A DNA stretch of 64,000 nucleotides from contig CM060072.1 of assembly GCA_030533445.1 (NCBI GenBank), forward strand, positions 18,666,267 to 18,730,266. Direction: 5' to 3'. The DNA comes from Cyprinodon diabolis. Taxonomy: Eukaryota; Chordata; Actinopteri; Cyprinodontiformes; Cyprinodontidae. Under the pieces are notes generated by a model that was not told the origin of the DNA, made no database searches, and worked only from the letters and a program-made list of their open reading frames with translations. Within the stretch, counting starts at the first letter, position 1. The number at the start of each line of letters is the position of its first letter. This document shows, piece after piece, positions 11,166-20,869 of this stretch. The position numbers and the translations under genes are program-made.

Positions 11166-14119
11166 GTAAGTTCAACTTTACTTCTTTTTTAAATTTTCAT
11201 GTTCTAAGAAGAATACTTCGGGAAGCAGAATGCTAATGAAAGAAGCAGACATGCTGACATCAAGGTGAAGAGACACATGTTTGCTTTTTATTTACCAAGA
11301 GTCATTAGAACTTGTGGCTTTGTTTTGGTTTTTATTGTTAGTTTTTTTTTTAAGCCACACTCACACTGAAAACGGTGCAGCTGCCATGCAGCTGCTCTAC
11401 AGGAGTTCTGCAAATGTCATTCACACTGAAAACTGCAACCAGGCTGGTTCAGCTGTGGCCCCAGCTGCAGAAACTGTGCTTGGGAGAAAATGAGTCCATG
11501 TGGGTTCATGCTCTTTCCAGGAGTTATAGAGCAAAATTTGCTTTCCATAATGAGAAATCTCCCTTTTCGTTGTCCAATAGCCTCTCTTTTTCCTAGTGTT
11601 TCTGTTTTTGCCAAAGTTTGGGTTTAGGATGTTAGATGGGGCTTCAGACCAACTTCCTTTGGGACAACACTTCCCTCTGAATCTTATTCAACATTAATTT
11701 TACACGCAATTAATTTCGGCACGCCTGTGGCTTCAAACCCACATTTCTGCTGTTCTCCAGCATTTGACTTAAGTGCAGATTCATCCACCTCTGACTTTTA
11801 GCAACGTTCAAAGCTTCCAAATTCTGACCAGTTACATCTACAGTATAGTGCATGCACACTAAACACCGACAAGGTGAATGGATTGATTAATTAACATATA
11901 ATTTGCATATAAAGGGCTGATCCAGAGCAAATTAATGGTTAACAACTCAAAGGACACATTTCGTACATTGTAAATTGTGCAAATTGCATAAATAGTGCAA
12001 AGCCAGCCTACAAATATAGAAAAGTCAACTTTACTTTCAATTGATGTAGTATTAACCAGTCAGGGACTTGATGTGGTTGTGCTGTAGGGTAAAAAAAAGC
12101 TGTATGGACAAAAGTCTTTTTCCTTCATAAGATGACATGGTAAAGTGAGATTGGTCAAATTTCACCTCTGAGCCAATTTTTAGAGAGGTAAAATGCCAAG
12201 CAACCAACGGTAGCTGAACAATGCAAAAAAAAATTTGCCCTGTTTGTCTTCTGTGTGAATGCACCTCTGATATCTGACAAGCTAGATCTAGCTGGGATAC
12301 AGGAGCAGTGTTGTCCTCTTTAGTAGCTAGAGATTAAAAAAAGGTCCCTGATAAGGATGGCTGTCTAGAAATTAACTTTTACTTTTTTTTTTTTTTTTAT
12401 AAATTAATTTGCTGGTTTCCTTAAAAAACATAGAATATCATGCCAATGTACAATATTTAGCTGTACAGCGTGTGCAAAGTTGGTTTTAAACACAACAAAT
12501 CTAGTGATAATTTTATAAAACCTTATCTATACGGAAATTCTGTGAACACACACGTGTCAGGACATATTTCTTAAGGTGATTTTACTTTCATGTCAAAGCT
12601 ACTGTCCCTTCGAGCTCACGTTTCTATGACAGTTCAGGCAGCTTTACAAAAACACTTACCAGTTGCAATCAGTGTTCCCCTCTGGGGATGAGAGCAAGTG
12701 TGGCAGTTGATAACATGACATGCATTCTCTGTTATATCACACGTTAACAAGATTAGCAATACAAAGCAAGTAAAGCCTCAGTGTGATAAGCCCCCAGAAT
12801 GCATTGCACTGGTGATGTTACATTAACAAGGCCTGTAGTGTTTGTGCTTTTTGAAACTTCAAACAATTGTTGCATTGGTCACGTTTACGGGCACTTTTTT
12901 AAAGCAGCAAAAAAGTGCCTGCTGCTTCATTTTCTATGCTTGTACACATTAAGCATCTTTGGGGCATCCAGTAAAGTGTGTCCAGATGCGTTTGCTGTTA
13001 TAAGTGGGGAAAAAGTAGTTTTTATATGTTTTCAATTGAGAAAGTCCACCTCAAAATTTTATCTATGCAGTCAGGTCATCAAGATTTCAATCCTACCTTG
13101 AAATATTATTTAATTCTCGGACCAGCACAAATTCATGTACACTGGTGTTGTTCTGTTACTGGAAATCCCTTTCAACAGCTACCTCTGTCCAAGGTCACCT
13201 TTTGGGGGTTTTCCCCTACTGTTAATGGCGGCTAGAAGGAGATTTTAGCTTTTTTTTTTTGTACGTAATCCAAACTGCACACACCAGAATACTAAAACTG
13301 AAAATATTTTGCCTTCAGGTTTAAAAGGTATAGTGCAGAATTTTCACAAACGTTTAAAAAGAACCTCCCTCTCCACTTTATTTTAAAAAATGCCCATGCA
13401 CAACCCTGTACCCGCTCCGGAGAGGGAACGGCAATTCAAAGTGTGTGAGAGCACGCCCATGCCCAATTCTCCTCGTGCACACTCTGTTTAAATGTTGCTG
13501 TTTGCATCGCTCATACAAGCTTACTTTGATTGGCAATTTTTCCACTATGCCAGACTCACCGCAGGTAAGTGCAGTGCTGTGTCTGTCTCCCTGCCAGCTC
13601 CCTGATCAGCTTCTCTGATTGGTTGATGTGGCACGTTGAGCAGCGAAGGGTTAATTTTTTAAACTCCAGTATATGCTGCTGGTGATGTGCGTCAGACGCT
13701 TAGGGGCTCATGAGACCCTGCCCAGATGCATAAAGATGTGCTACTCCTTCTGCTGTAAATGTGCTGCAGGACCTTTTGATGCACCTTGATGTGTGTCAAC
13801 CATTGACTTTGCATGTAAATCAGCTGCTTTTGCTGCTTCATTTGCATGCGGACTGAACATTAAACATTGTTCTAGGCTGTCACCATTTGCTGGCAATGCA
13901 TCCTATATTCTTCGCATTTTATATTTTTTACCCTACTTCACACCTTGAAATGTTCCTTTCTTTCCACACTTCTGATTCGGAAATTATTTCCTTGTTTACC
14001 CGTTACGAAGAAGCAGAATATCCTATTCAGTGAAATTCAGAAAATACCAACAGTCAGACCAAAGACAAAATGTAAAATCCAGAATAGCGAGCCAACAGGC
14101 AACCACACTTGCTTAGAAA
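11166..14119. other. 5' part of the 21-kb intron, non-coding
   Basis: No exon is recognised. The stretch 13240-13850 (TAATGGCGGCTAGAAGGAG, then TTAAAAGGTATAGTGCAGAA) looks repeat-derived, but I cannot name it. Chance frames at 12799-13235 and 13945-14181 carry no domains. Confidence 0.5.
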
Positions 14120-14124
14120 CCCAT
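14120..14124. repeat. 5-bp target duplication of the gypsy element, left copy (CCCAT)
   Basis: CCCAT directly precedes the left LTR and is repeated at 26009-26013 after the right LTR. A 5-bp duplication is typical of Ty3/gypsy integrases. Confidence 0.95.
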
Positions 14125-14236
14125 TGTGAGAAAGGGGCTTCTCCACCCCCAGCTCATGTCAGGACTGGCCCTCACCAATAAAGGTCAAAGAAGATGGAAA
14201 CTAGGCAACTGAAAATATCGTGAAGACGGGTGCGTA

Positions 14237-14242
14237 TTTATT
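14237..14242 (-). terminator. poly(A) signal in the 3' LTR (AATAAA on minus strand)
   Basis: TTTATT on the + strand reads AATAAA on the element's strand. It lies about 225 bases downstream of the TATA-like motif, which would define an R region of about 200 bases. The same site sits in the 5' LTR at 19983-19988. Confidence 0.5.
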
Positions 14243-14458
14243 TACAGTGCGGAAATGAGCATACAAAAATATGAGAAACAAAAAAAAAAAAAACTGAATA
14301 AACGCAAAAGAAAACCGGCCTCAATCAGGCAACACAAAATATAAACTATAACCAAGACTTTAAATACAAACTTCCTTGCACTTACTTTTCCCTTAAACAC
14401 AGCCTCACAGCAAGCGTGTGTTCAGCTCACCCTCTCTCTCCAGAATGAAAAAGCCCTG

Positions 14459-14472
14459 CCCTTTTAAAAGGC
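14459..14472 (-). promoter_or_regulatory. TATA-like box in LTR
   Basis: The minus strand reads GCCTTTTAAAAGGGC. It is the best TATA-like motif in the LTR, and it is repeated at the corresponding place in the 5' LTR (20205-20218). Transcription would start about 30 bases further left. This is inferred from motif and position only. Confidence 0.4.
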
Positions 14473-15125
14473 TTACAATCTCCAACTTACATCTAATTGG
14501 CTCAGAAATCAACCAATAGGAAAATAATGTTACAAAAAGTATTAAAAACACACTTTTAAATCCCCATACAAAATATCACAATATTCCCAAACCAACAATA
14601 TAAATACTAGAAATGACACAGACAATATTTACACTCATACATGTTTGCAATCCAGCAATACAATAATATTTTCCCCAAAACATTCAACTTCCGGGTGCCA
14701 AAAGCTCTCTCCACTGCCAGATCAGTGTATAAGAACTTTGGTTCCGAGAGGCTCTGGTTTCCTCCCGGACCTGATTGTTGACGCACCAGAATGTGAGTAG
14801 AGCGGAATGTTTGAATGTAACGTGGGGGTTATTGCAATGCGTGTGGATTACGGTGTCGAGACAACGGGTACCGCGCTGCTCGCTAAGATGGTGAGTAACT
14901 GAATGTTCGGACCGAATGTACATACTATTTTGCGTGTGTGTCATCTCGCGCTAGCCGCGGTAAAGAGGAAACTTGTAATGAGCAAATGTTTGGCAGGCTA
15001 CAGGTGCTACGTGCGCATGCGCATGTGTGTGTGTGAATGAGAGTGTCTGTGAGTGTCGGCGAGTTCTGTGAGTGTAGGCGAGTGTAGGTAGTGGCGTTTC
15101 TGTGAAAAATGTAGTTATGATGTAA

Positions 15126-16181
15126 TTACCATCCCTGGTCATTTTTCACATTTCCTCCCCCTTCGGTTGGCTCGCCATCCTGGCGAGACAGGAAGTCTGC
15201 TACCGGGTTTTCTGACCCCGCCCTGTATTTCACCGTGAACCTGAAGGGTTGCAAAGAGAGAAACCAACGTGTAATACGTGCATTAGAGTCTTTCATCCTC
15301 CCTAGCCATTGCAACGCTCTGTGGTCAGTCTCTAGCAAAAAGTCTCTGCCCAACAGGTAATACTTGAATGTCTCTAGTGCCCATTTCACGGCAAGGCACT
15401 CAAGCTCCACCACTGAGTACCTTGTTTCCCGGGGGAAAAGCTTCCGGCTAATGTAAGCCACCGGCCTCTGTTGCTCTGCCTCCCCCTGGAGAAGGACTGC
15501 CCCCAGCCCAACCCCAGAGGCATCCGTCTGCACAGTAAAAGTCTGCTCAAAGTCTGGACTCTGCAGCACAGGCTCACAAATCAGAGCCCCTTTCAAATCC
15601 TGGAAGGCCTGCTCCTGCACCTCCCCCCACTCCACTTTCGCCGACCCCGACTTTCGAGTCAGGTCAGTGAGGGGTGCAGCCTGGGCGGCAAAGTTCGGAA
15701 TGAACCTCCGATACCACCCGGCAAGGCCCAGGAAAGAGCGGACGTCCTTCTTGGTCCGTGGTCGCGGGCAGTCTCGGATCGCCTCGACCTTGTTCTTCTG
15801 CGGCTTGATCACCCCATTGCCAATGATATGGCCCAGGTAACGAACATCCTGCTGGGCCAGGGAACATTTCTTAGGGTGGACGGTCAAGCCAGCCTCGCTG
15901 ATGCGCCGGAACACCTGGGCCAGGTGTTGGAGGTGCTCCCCCCAGGTGGCGCTCCATACCACGACGTCGTCAAGGTAAGCTGCGGCGAAGCCCCCCATGC
16001 CCTCCAGGACATGGTCCATGAGTCTTTGGAAGGTCGCCAGTGCCCCCTGCAGGCCAAAGGGCATGGTTGTGAACTGGTACAGGCTTTGAGGGGTGCGAAA
16101 GGCAGTGTATTGCTTTGCCCCCTCGGCCATCGGCACCTGCCAATAACCCCTGCAGAGGTCAAGGGTCGTGATGTACGACGC
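15126..16181 (-). pseudogene. pol: gypsy pol, C-terminal part: RT palm with YLDD, then RNase H
   Basis: This continues in exactly the same frame as the upstream gag-pol ORF after the TAG at 16182-16184, for about 351 residues. It holds RT motifs TLDLCRGYWQVP, FRTPQSLYQFTTMPFGL and the catalytic YLDD (15966-15977). RNase H follows, with FTVQTDASG, an ELECLAVKWALE Glu motif and ETDHRAL. The frame closes inside the 3' LTR. On its own the piece lacks an upstream start and the RT fingers, so it cannot give a working enzyme. Except for the inversion at 16176-16233, which creates the stop, the coding frame is fully open. Confidence 0.93.
15151..15164 (-). other. polypurine tract
   Basis: The minus strand reads GAAGGGGGAGGAAA directly against the first base of the 3' LTR. 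That is the position and composition expected for plus-strand priming of an LTR retroelement. Confidence 0.85.
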
Positions 16182-16233
16182 CTACCCAATGCCCAGACTG
16201 GACGACTTGATCGAGGGGCTTGGGAGGGCGTCG
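16176..16233. other. micro-inversion inside the gypsy RT domain
   Basis: On the + strand the bases 16176-16181 are CGACGC and 16228-16233 are GCGTCG, an inverted pair. Between them the coding strand is the wrong one. The minus strand gives nonsense ending in TAG, while the + strand of the same bases reads YPMPRLDDLIEGLG, the RT segment expected here. The flanking minus-strand frame is the same on both sides, so the segment has been flipped in place without loss of length. See the findings. Confidence 0.9.
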
Positions 16234-19200
16234 AATGTAGACTGAGAGTTCAATTGTCTAAAATCAATACAAAAGCGGATGCTGCCATCCTTCTTTGGGA
16301 CCAGCACCACCGGACTGCTCCAACTGCTGCTGGACCGCTCAATGACCCCCAGCTGCTTCATGACATCCAGCTCCTCCTGCAGAGCGGGTAGCAACCGCTC
16401 TGGGATGCGGTACATCCTCTGCCGCACTGGATTAGTGTCTTTAAGCTGGAGGTCATGCTCCACCAAGGACGTGCGCCCAGGCTGCTCGGAAAACAGGCCA
16501 GGCGGGATGATGGCCTGCAACTCCTCTGCTTGCTGCACTGTCAGGTGGGAGACATCCGGGTCAGTTGGTGCAGCAGCTGCAGGGAAGAACTGCTCCTGCG
16601 GCTCCAAATCACCCTCCACGTCCTGCACCAGGAGCTGCAGGCTGGGCATCCCCTGTTCATGCCACTCCTTTAGCAGGTTAATGTAGAAGGCCTGCTTGCC
16701 CTTTCGTCGTCCCGGCATCTCCACCTCGTAGGTCACCGGCCCCAGCTGACGTGCCACGGTGTAGGGACCTTGCCAGCGGGCCAGCAACTTGTTCTCCGTC
16801 GTTGGCAACAGCAAGAGAACCTGCTGCCCTGGTGCGAAGCTCCTCTGCCTCGCCCTCCGGTCGTACCAGCGTGCCTGGGTCTGCTGGGCCTTGGTCATGT
16901 TCTCCTCCACCAAGCTGGCCATCCTCCCCATCTTCTCCTGGATCCTCAGGACATAGGAGAGCACGCTGTCTGGCTCCTGGAGTTTTGGGGTCACCCAGGT
17001 ATCACGGAGTAGATCCAGTGGGCCCCGGACCTGGCGCCCATACAGCAACTCAAATGGGGAGAAACCAGTGGAATCCTGTGGTACCTCCCTATAGGCGAAA
17101 AGGAGGTATGGCAACCACTGGTCCCAGTCTTTGCCGTTCTCTGCTACAAACTTTCGTAGCATTGACTTCAGGGTTTGGTTGTATCGTTCCACCAGCCCAT
17201 CAGTCTGGGGCTGGTAGGGAGTGGTCCGTATCCCCTTAATCCCCAGCAAACTATACACTTGTCTAAGTGTCTTCGATAGGAATGCGGTGCCTTGGTCTGT
17301 CAGTATTTCATGTGGTATGCCTACACGAGATATCAGTTGTAACAGTGCTCTTGCAACTGACCCTGCCGTTATCTTTCGAAGGGGGAATGCTTCCGGGTAA
17401 CGTGTGGCATAATCACACATGACTAGAATGAACCTGTGTCCTGACCTGGTTCTTTCCAAGGGTCCTACAATGTCCATCCCTATCCTCTGAAATGGAACGC
17501 CTATGATGGGAAGTGGTTGCAGAGGAGAGGGTCTAGCCTTGTGTTTGCTCTTGAGTTGGCAGGTTGAACATGTGCGACAGTATTTCTGAACATCAGTGTA
17601 GAGCCCTGGCCAGTGAAAGCGTTGTGCAATTCTCTCTAGGGTCTTAACAGTACCCAAATGCCCCGCCCAGGGTATATCATGACCGAGACCAAGCACTTTC
17701 TCTCTCAGGCATTCCGGCACAACTACCTGCTCTACACTGCCATCTTCAGGTTGGTGGTAGAGTAGGCCATCTCTCACAAAATAATATTCACCAGTTAGCC
17801 CCTTAGCCACACCAGTTTGCACACCATCAATTTCTGTCACCTTAGCAAATGCATCCTTCAAAGAGTCATCATTCTTCTGCAGATCACTAAGATTATGGGG
17901 AGGCTTCCACACATCTTCATCAACAGGTTTCGGCAACTGGCTGACAACCTTATCTGCTGTGCCTTGCAGCTTAGCACGTCTTCGTTGCCTACGTGTCTTG
18001 GGTGTTTTCGTGGCAACAGGGGGGTCAATGTCACACTGGCTATAGGGCAACATCTCACACACTTCTCTCTGTGCTTCTTCCTGAGCATCCTCCTCAGCAA
18101 ACTGCTTAGCCATGGCCCTTGTTACGACCATGCTAACAGGCACTGATGACAACACCAGATCAGGCAAAATAAGGACGTCCTGACCTAGCACTACAGGATA
18201 CCGTAATCCTTGTACAATGCCTGCCCTCAGCAAAAAGGCTTGCCCCTGAACCTCCAGACAAATATCTACCACAGGGTACACATGCTCGTCTCCATTCACA
18301 CAACACACCCTAAGCTGCTCTGCCACCAATACAGCTGACTTATCAATCAGGTGTGGCTGGACTAGGGTGTGTGTACTGCCAGTGTCAAGTAGCGCAAATG
18401 TGGGCTTGTCATTCACTGTTACAGGAATTGTCTGCACTTTGGATACAGCATCATCTGCTCTCGGGACATTACAAAAACTGGACCCCTGAGGCTTCCTGTT
18501 CGGGCAGTCTCTGGCAATGTGGTTAGGTTTACCACAGTTATGGCATGTAAAAGGCGGCCTATGTGTGGTAGTTGCGGGTGTCGGTTGTCTAGGCGGTGGT
18601 GTGTAGGGGCGTGTAGGAGGCCTAGGTGATGGGGTGTAAGGGGAAGTGTAGGTGTGGTGCTGTGGCCTAACCTGACCTAACCCCCTAGGACCAACTCCCC
18701 CACCAGGAACCCCAGACTTACCATTGCTGGCTGGTCGGCTGTAGTTCTGGCCCCGGAACACCTTCGGACCCGGTCGAGCTGCCAGGAACGCTTCCACAAG
18801 TTCAGCTGCCTGCTGGCCAGTGGCTGGGTTGTGCTCCTTAACCCAGACCCGGATTTCAGGAGCTAGGGTGCGCAGGTACTGCTCCAGGACGAGGATTTCT
18901 CCAATCTGCTCCACAGTCTTTCCTGCCGGTCTCACCCACTTCTTGTACAGGTCCATCAGTCGGTTGTACAGCTCCCGAGGGGTCTCCTCTGCTCGCACCT
19001 CTGGCTCCCGGAAACGCTGCCGGTACGTCTCGCCGTTGATTTCATACTTGGTGAGGATTGCTGCCCTCACTTTGTCATAGTCCAAGGTGTCATTCATGTC
19101 CATCGCAACATAGGCTGCACGGGCCCGTCCCGTCAGGTACGGGACCAAGTAGATGGCCCAGTCTGCCCTCGGCCACCTGTAGGCCATGGCCAGTCTTTCA

Positions 19201-19781
19201 AATGTTGTCAGATATTGTTCAATATCGTCTCCTTCTTCCAGTTTTGGCACTGCTGCCCTCGTCCAGGACACAGGAGTCAGTGTGGCTGGACCCATTGCAG
19301 AGGGTGGTGCTGCTTGCTGTGCTGCTTGCTGTGCTGGAGGCTGCGTTGGTGCAGGAGCTTCTACTGCTGGCACCACTGTTGCTGGTGTTGCTGCAGGTAC
19401 CTGGAAACCTGGCGGTGGCCCCACTGGGTTGTGTTGAAGTCTCAGCTGTAGCAGAGCCCCATCGCCGTCATCATCTGGCTGCTGATGCTGCCCTTCACTT
19501 GCCTTTCGTCGCTCTCTCTCCAGCTCGTCGTGCACATTGTTGAGCTGAATCTGGACGCTGCGCCATCTCAGTTCTTGCTTTTGTGCTTCACTTCGCTGGG
19601 CCAGCATCGACTTCTGTAGCAGGCTGTACAGCGCTGTCATGTCCAGGGTCTGCGGCGCACCATCTGCTCCGCCCTTGGCTCCGCCCACGGCTCCTCCGGT
19701 CTTCTCACCAGCATCGTGCTCCTCCACCTCTTCGGCTGTCAACTCCTCCACAGGGTCTTGGGGTAGACGCCAATACGCCAT
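16182..19781 (-). pseudogene. gag-pol: gypsy gag-pol, N-terminal part: SCAN-like capsid, zinc knuckle, protease, integrase, start of RT
   Basis: The likely start is the ATG at 19781 (MAYWRLPQ, with A at -3 and G at +4); the open frame further upstream has no ATG. It runs 1199 residues to a TAG created by the inversion. A Glu/Arg-rich coiled region is followed by a capsid segment (about 246-332) that resembles a SCAN domain. Next come a CCHC zinc knuckle CHNCGKPNHIARDC (about 413-427) and a protease with LLDTGSTHTLV (DTGS at about 466). Integrase follows, with an HHCC zinc finger (about 700-740) and the DDE core: GMDIVGPL, LTDQGTAF and LVERYNQT (about 769, 827, 864). A GPY/F module (about 1000-1020) precedes RT fingers ending VPKKDGSIRFCIDFRQLN. 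Integrase before RT marks the Gmr1 group. All domains except RT look intact. Confidence 0.93.
18785..19045 (-). other. SCAN-like segment of the gypsy capsid
   Basis: The encoded stretch contains ETYRQRFR, ETPRELYNRLMDLYKKWVRP, EQIGEILVLEQYLRTLAPEI and RVWVKEHNPATGQQAAELVE. These follow the SCAN consensus blocks (RQRFR, ARELLxxLxxLCxxWLRP, EQILELLVLEQFLxxLP, WVxExxP) in order and spacing. It is known that the vertebrate SCAN domain was derived from a Gmr1-like capsid, and this copy fits that origin. Confidence 0.85.
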
Positions 19782-19852
19782 ACTTCGTTTGGGCTGAACC
19801 CGTCTGCCTGTTGTCGTCGTCTTCTTCCCCGACTTCTTAGGCGCCACTGTCA

Positions 19853-19868
19853 CCACTTCTGAACACCA
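19853..19868 (-). other. primer-binding-site candidate
   Basis: Two bases inside the 5' LTR edge, the minus strand reads TGGTGTTCAGAAGTGG. It starts with the TGG expected opposite a tRNA CCA end and is close to the tRNA-Leu complement seen in other retroelements, with one extra T. A second possibility, TGGCGCC, lies about 26 bases further in. Confidence 0.5.
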
Positions 19869-19870
19869 CT

Positions 19871-20668
19871 TGTGAGAAAGGGGCTTCTCCACCCCCAGCT
19901 CATGTCAGGACTGGCCCTCACCAATAAAGGTCAAAGAAGATGGAAACTAGGCAACTGAAAATATCGTGAAGACGGGTGCGTATTTATTTACAGTGCGGAA
20001 GTGAGCATACAAAAATATGAGAAACAAAAAAAAAAAAAACTGAATAAACGCAAAAGAAAACCGGCCTCAATCAGGCAACACAAAATATAAACTATAACCA
20101 AGACTTTAAATACAAACTTCCTTGCACTTACTTTTCCCTTAAACACAGCCTCACAGCAAGCGTGTGTTCAGCTCACCCTCTCTCTCCAGAATGAAAAAGC
20201 CCTGCCCTTTTAAAAGGCTTACAATCTCCAACTTACATCTAATTGGCTCAGAAATCAACCAATAGGAAAATAATGTTACAAAAAGTATTAAAAACACACT
20301 TTTAAATCCCCATACAAAATATCACAATATTCCCAAACCAACAATATAAATACTAGAAATGACACAGACAATATTTACACTCATACATGTTTGCAATCCA
20401 GCAATACAATAATATTTTCCCCAAAACATTCAACTTCCGGGTGCCAAAAGCTCTCTCCACTGCCAGATCAGTGTATAAGAACTTTGGTTCCGAGAGGCTC
20501 TGGTTTCCTCCCGGACCTGATTGTTGACGCACCAGAATGTGAGTAGAGCGGAATGTTTGAATGTAACGTGGGGGTTATTGCAATGCGTGTGGATTACGGT
20601 GTCGAGACAACGGGTACCGCGCTGCTCGCTAAGATGGTGAGTAACTGAATGTTCGGACCGAATGTACA

Positions 20669-20672
<4 letters not shown>
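19871..20672 (-). repeat. 5' LTR of the gypsy element, first part
   Basis: 802 bases matching the 3' LTR up to the LINE insertion point. The rest of the LTR resumes at 25785. Confidence 0.97.
20658..20672. repeat. 15-bp target duplication of the LINE, left copy
   Basis: CCGAATGTACATACT here and at 25770-25784. The uninterrupted 3' LTR contains the sequence only once, which confirms it as a target-site duplication. Confidence 0.95.

Positions 20673-20725
<53 letters not shown>
20673..20725 (-). repeat. poly(A) tail of the LINE
   Basis: An uninterrupted T-run on the + strand, about 53 nt long. AATAAA (minus strand, about 20723-20728) overlaps its start. Confidence 0.95.
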
Positions 20726-20727
<2 letters not shown>

Positions 20728-20869
20728 TGAACAAAATGTATACAAAATCTCGATGAGGTATAAGAACATTACAACATAGGTAGAAACAGTAGAATAAACA
20801 AACAAGGGGCTAAGCCTACAGACAAGCACATAAAACAGTAAGGCAAATGAATAATAATAGAGCAGGGAT

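Larger units (their letters stand above)
14125..15150 (-). repeat. 3' LTR of the gypsy element (1026 bp)
   Basis: Direct comparison with the other LTR (19871-20672 plus 25785-26008) shows the same length and one mismatch, A at 14255 versus G at 20001. It starts TGTGAGAAAG and ends TTTTTCACA on the + strand. Confidence 0.97.

Noticed and set aside
16182..16184. In-frame TAG between gag-IN and RT, considered as a programmed readthrough site
   Set aside because: The codons before it are the flipped strand, so readthrough would still give a broken RT; the inversion explains the stop fully.
15471..16391. 306-codon + strand frame over the gypsy pol
   Set aside because: Antisense shadow of RT/RNase H. 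It crosses the inversion, where only the short segment 16182-16227 is meaningful on this strand.
19782..19892. Open frame upstream of the gag ATG, reaching into the LTR
   Set aside because: It contains no ATG; the first ATG (19781) has a good context.
20673..20725. Long T-run, considered as a simple repeat
   Set aside because: It is the A tail of the antisense LINE, bounded by the target duplication.
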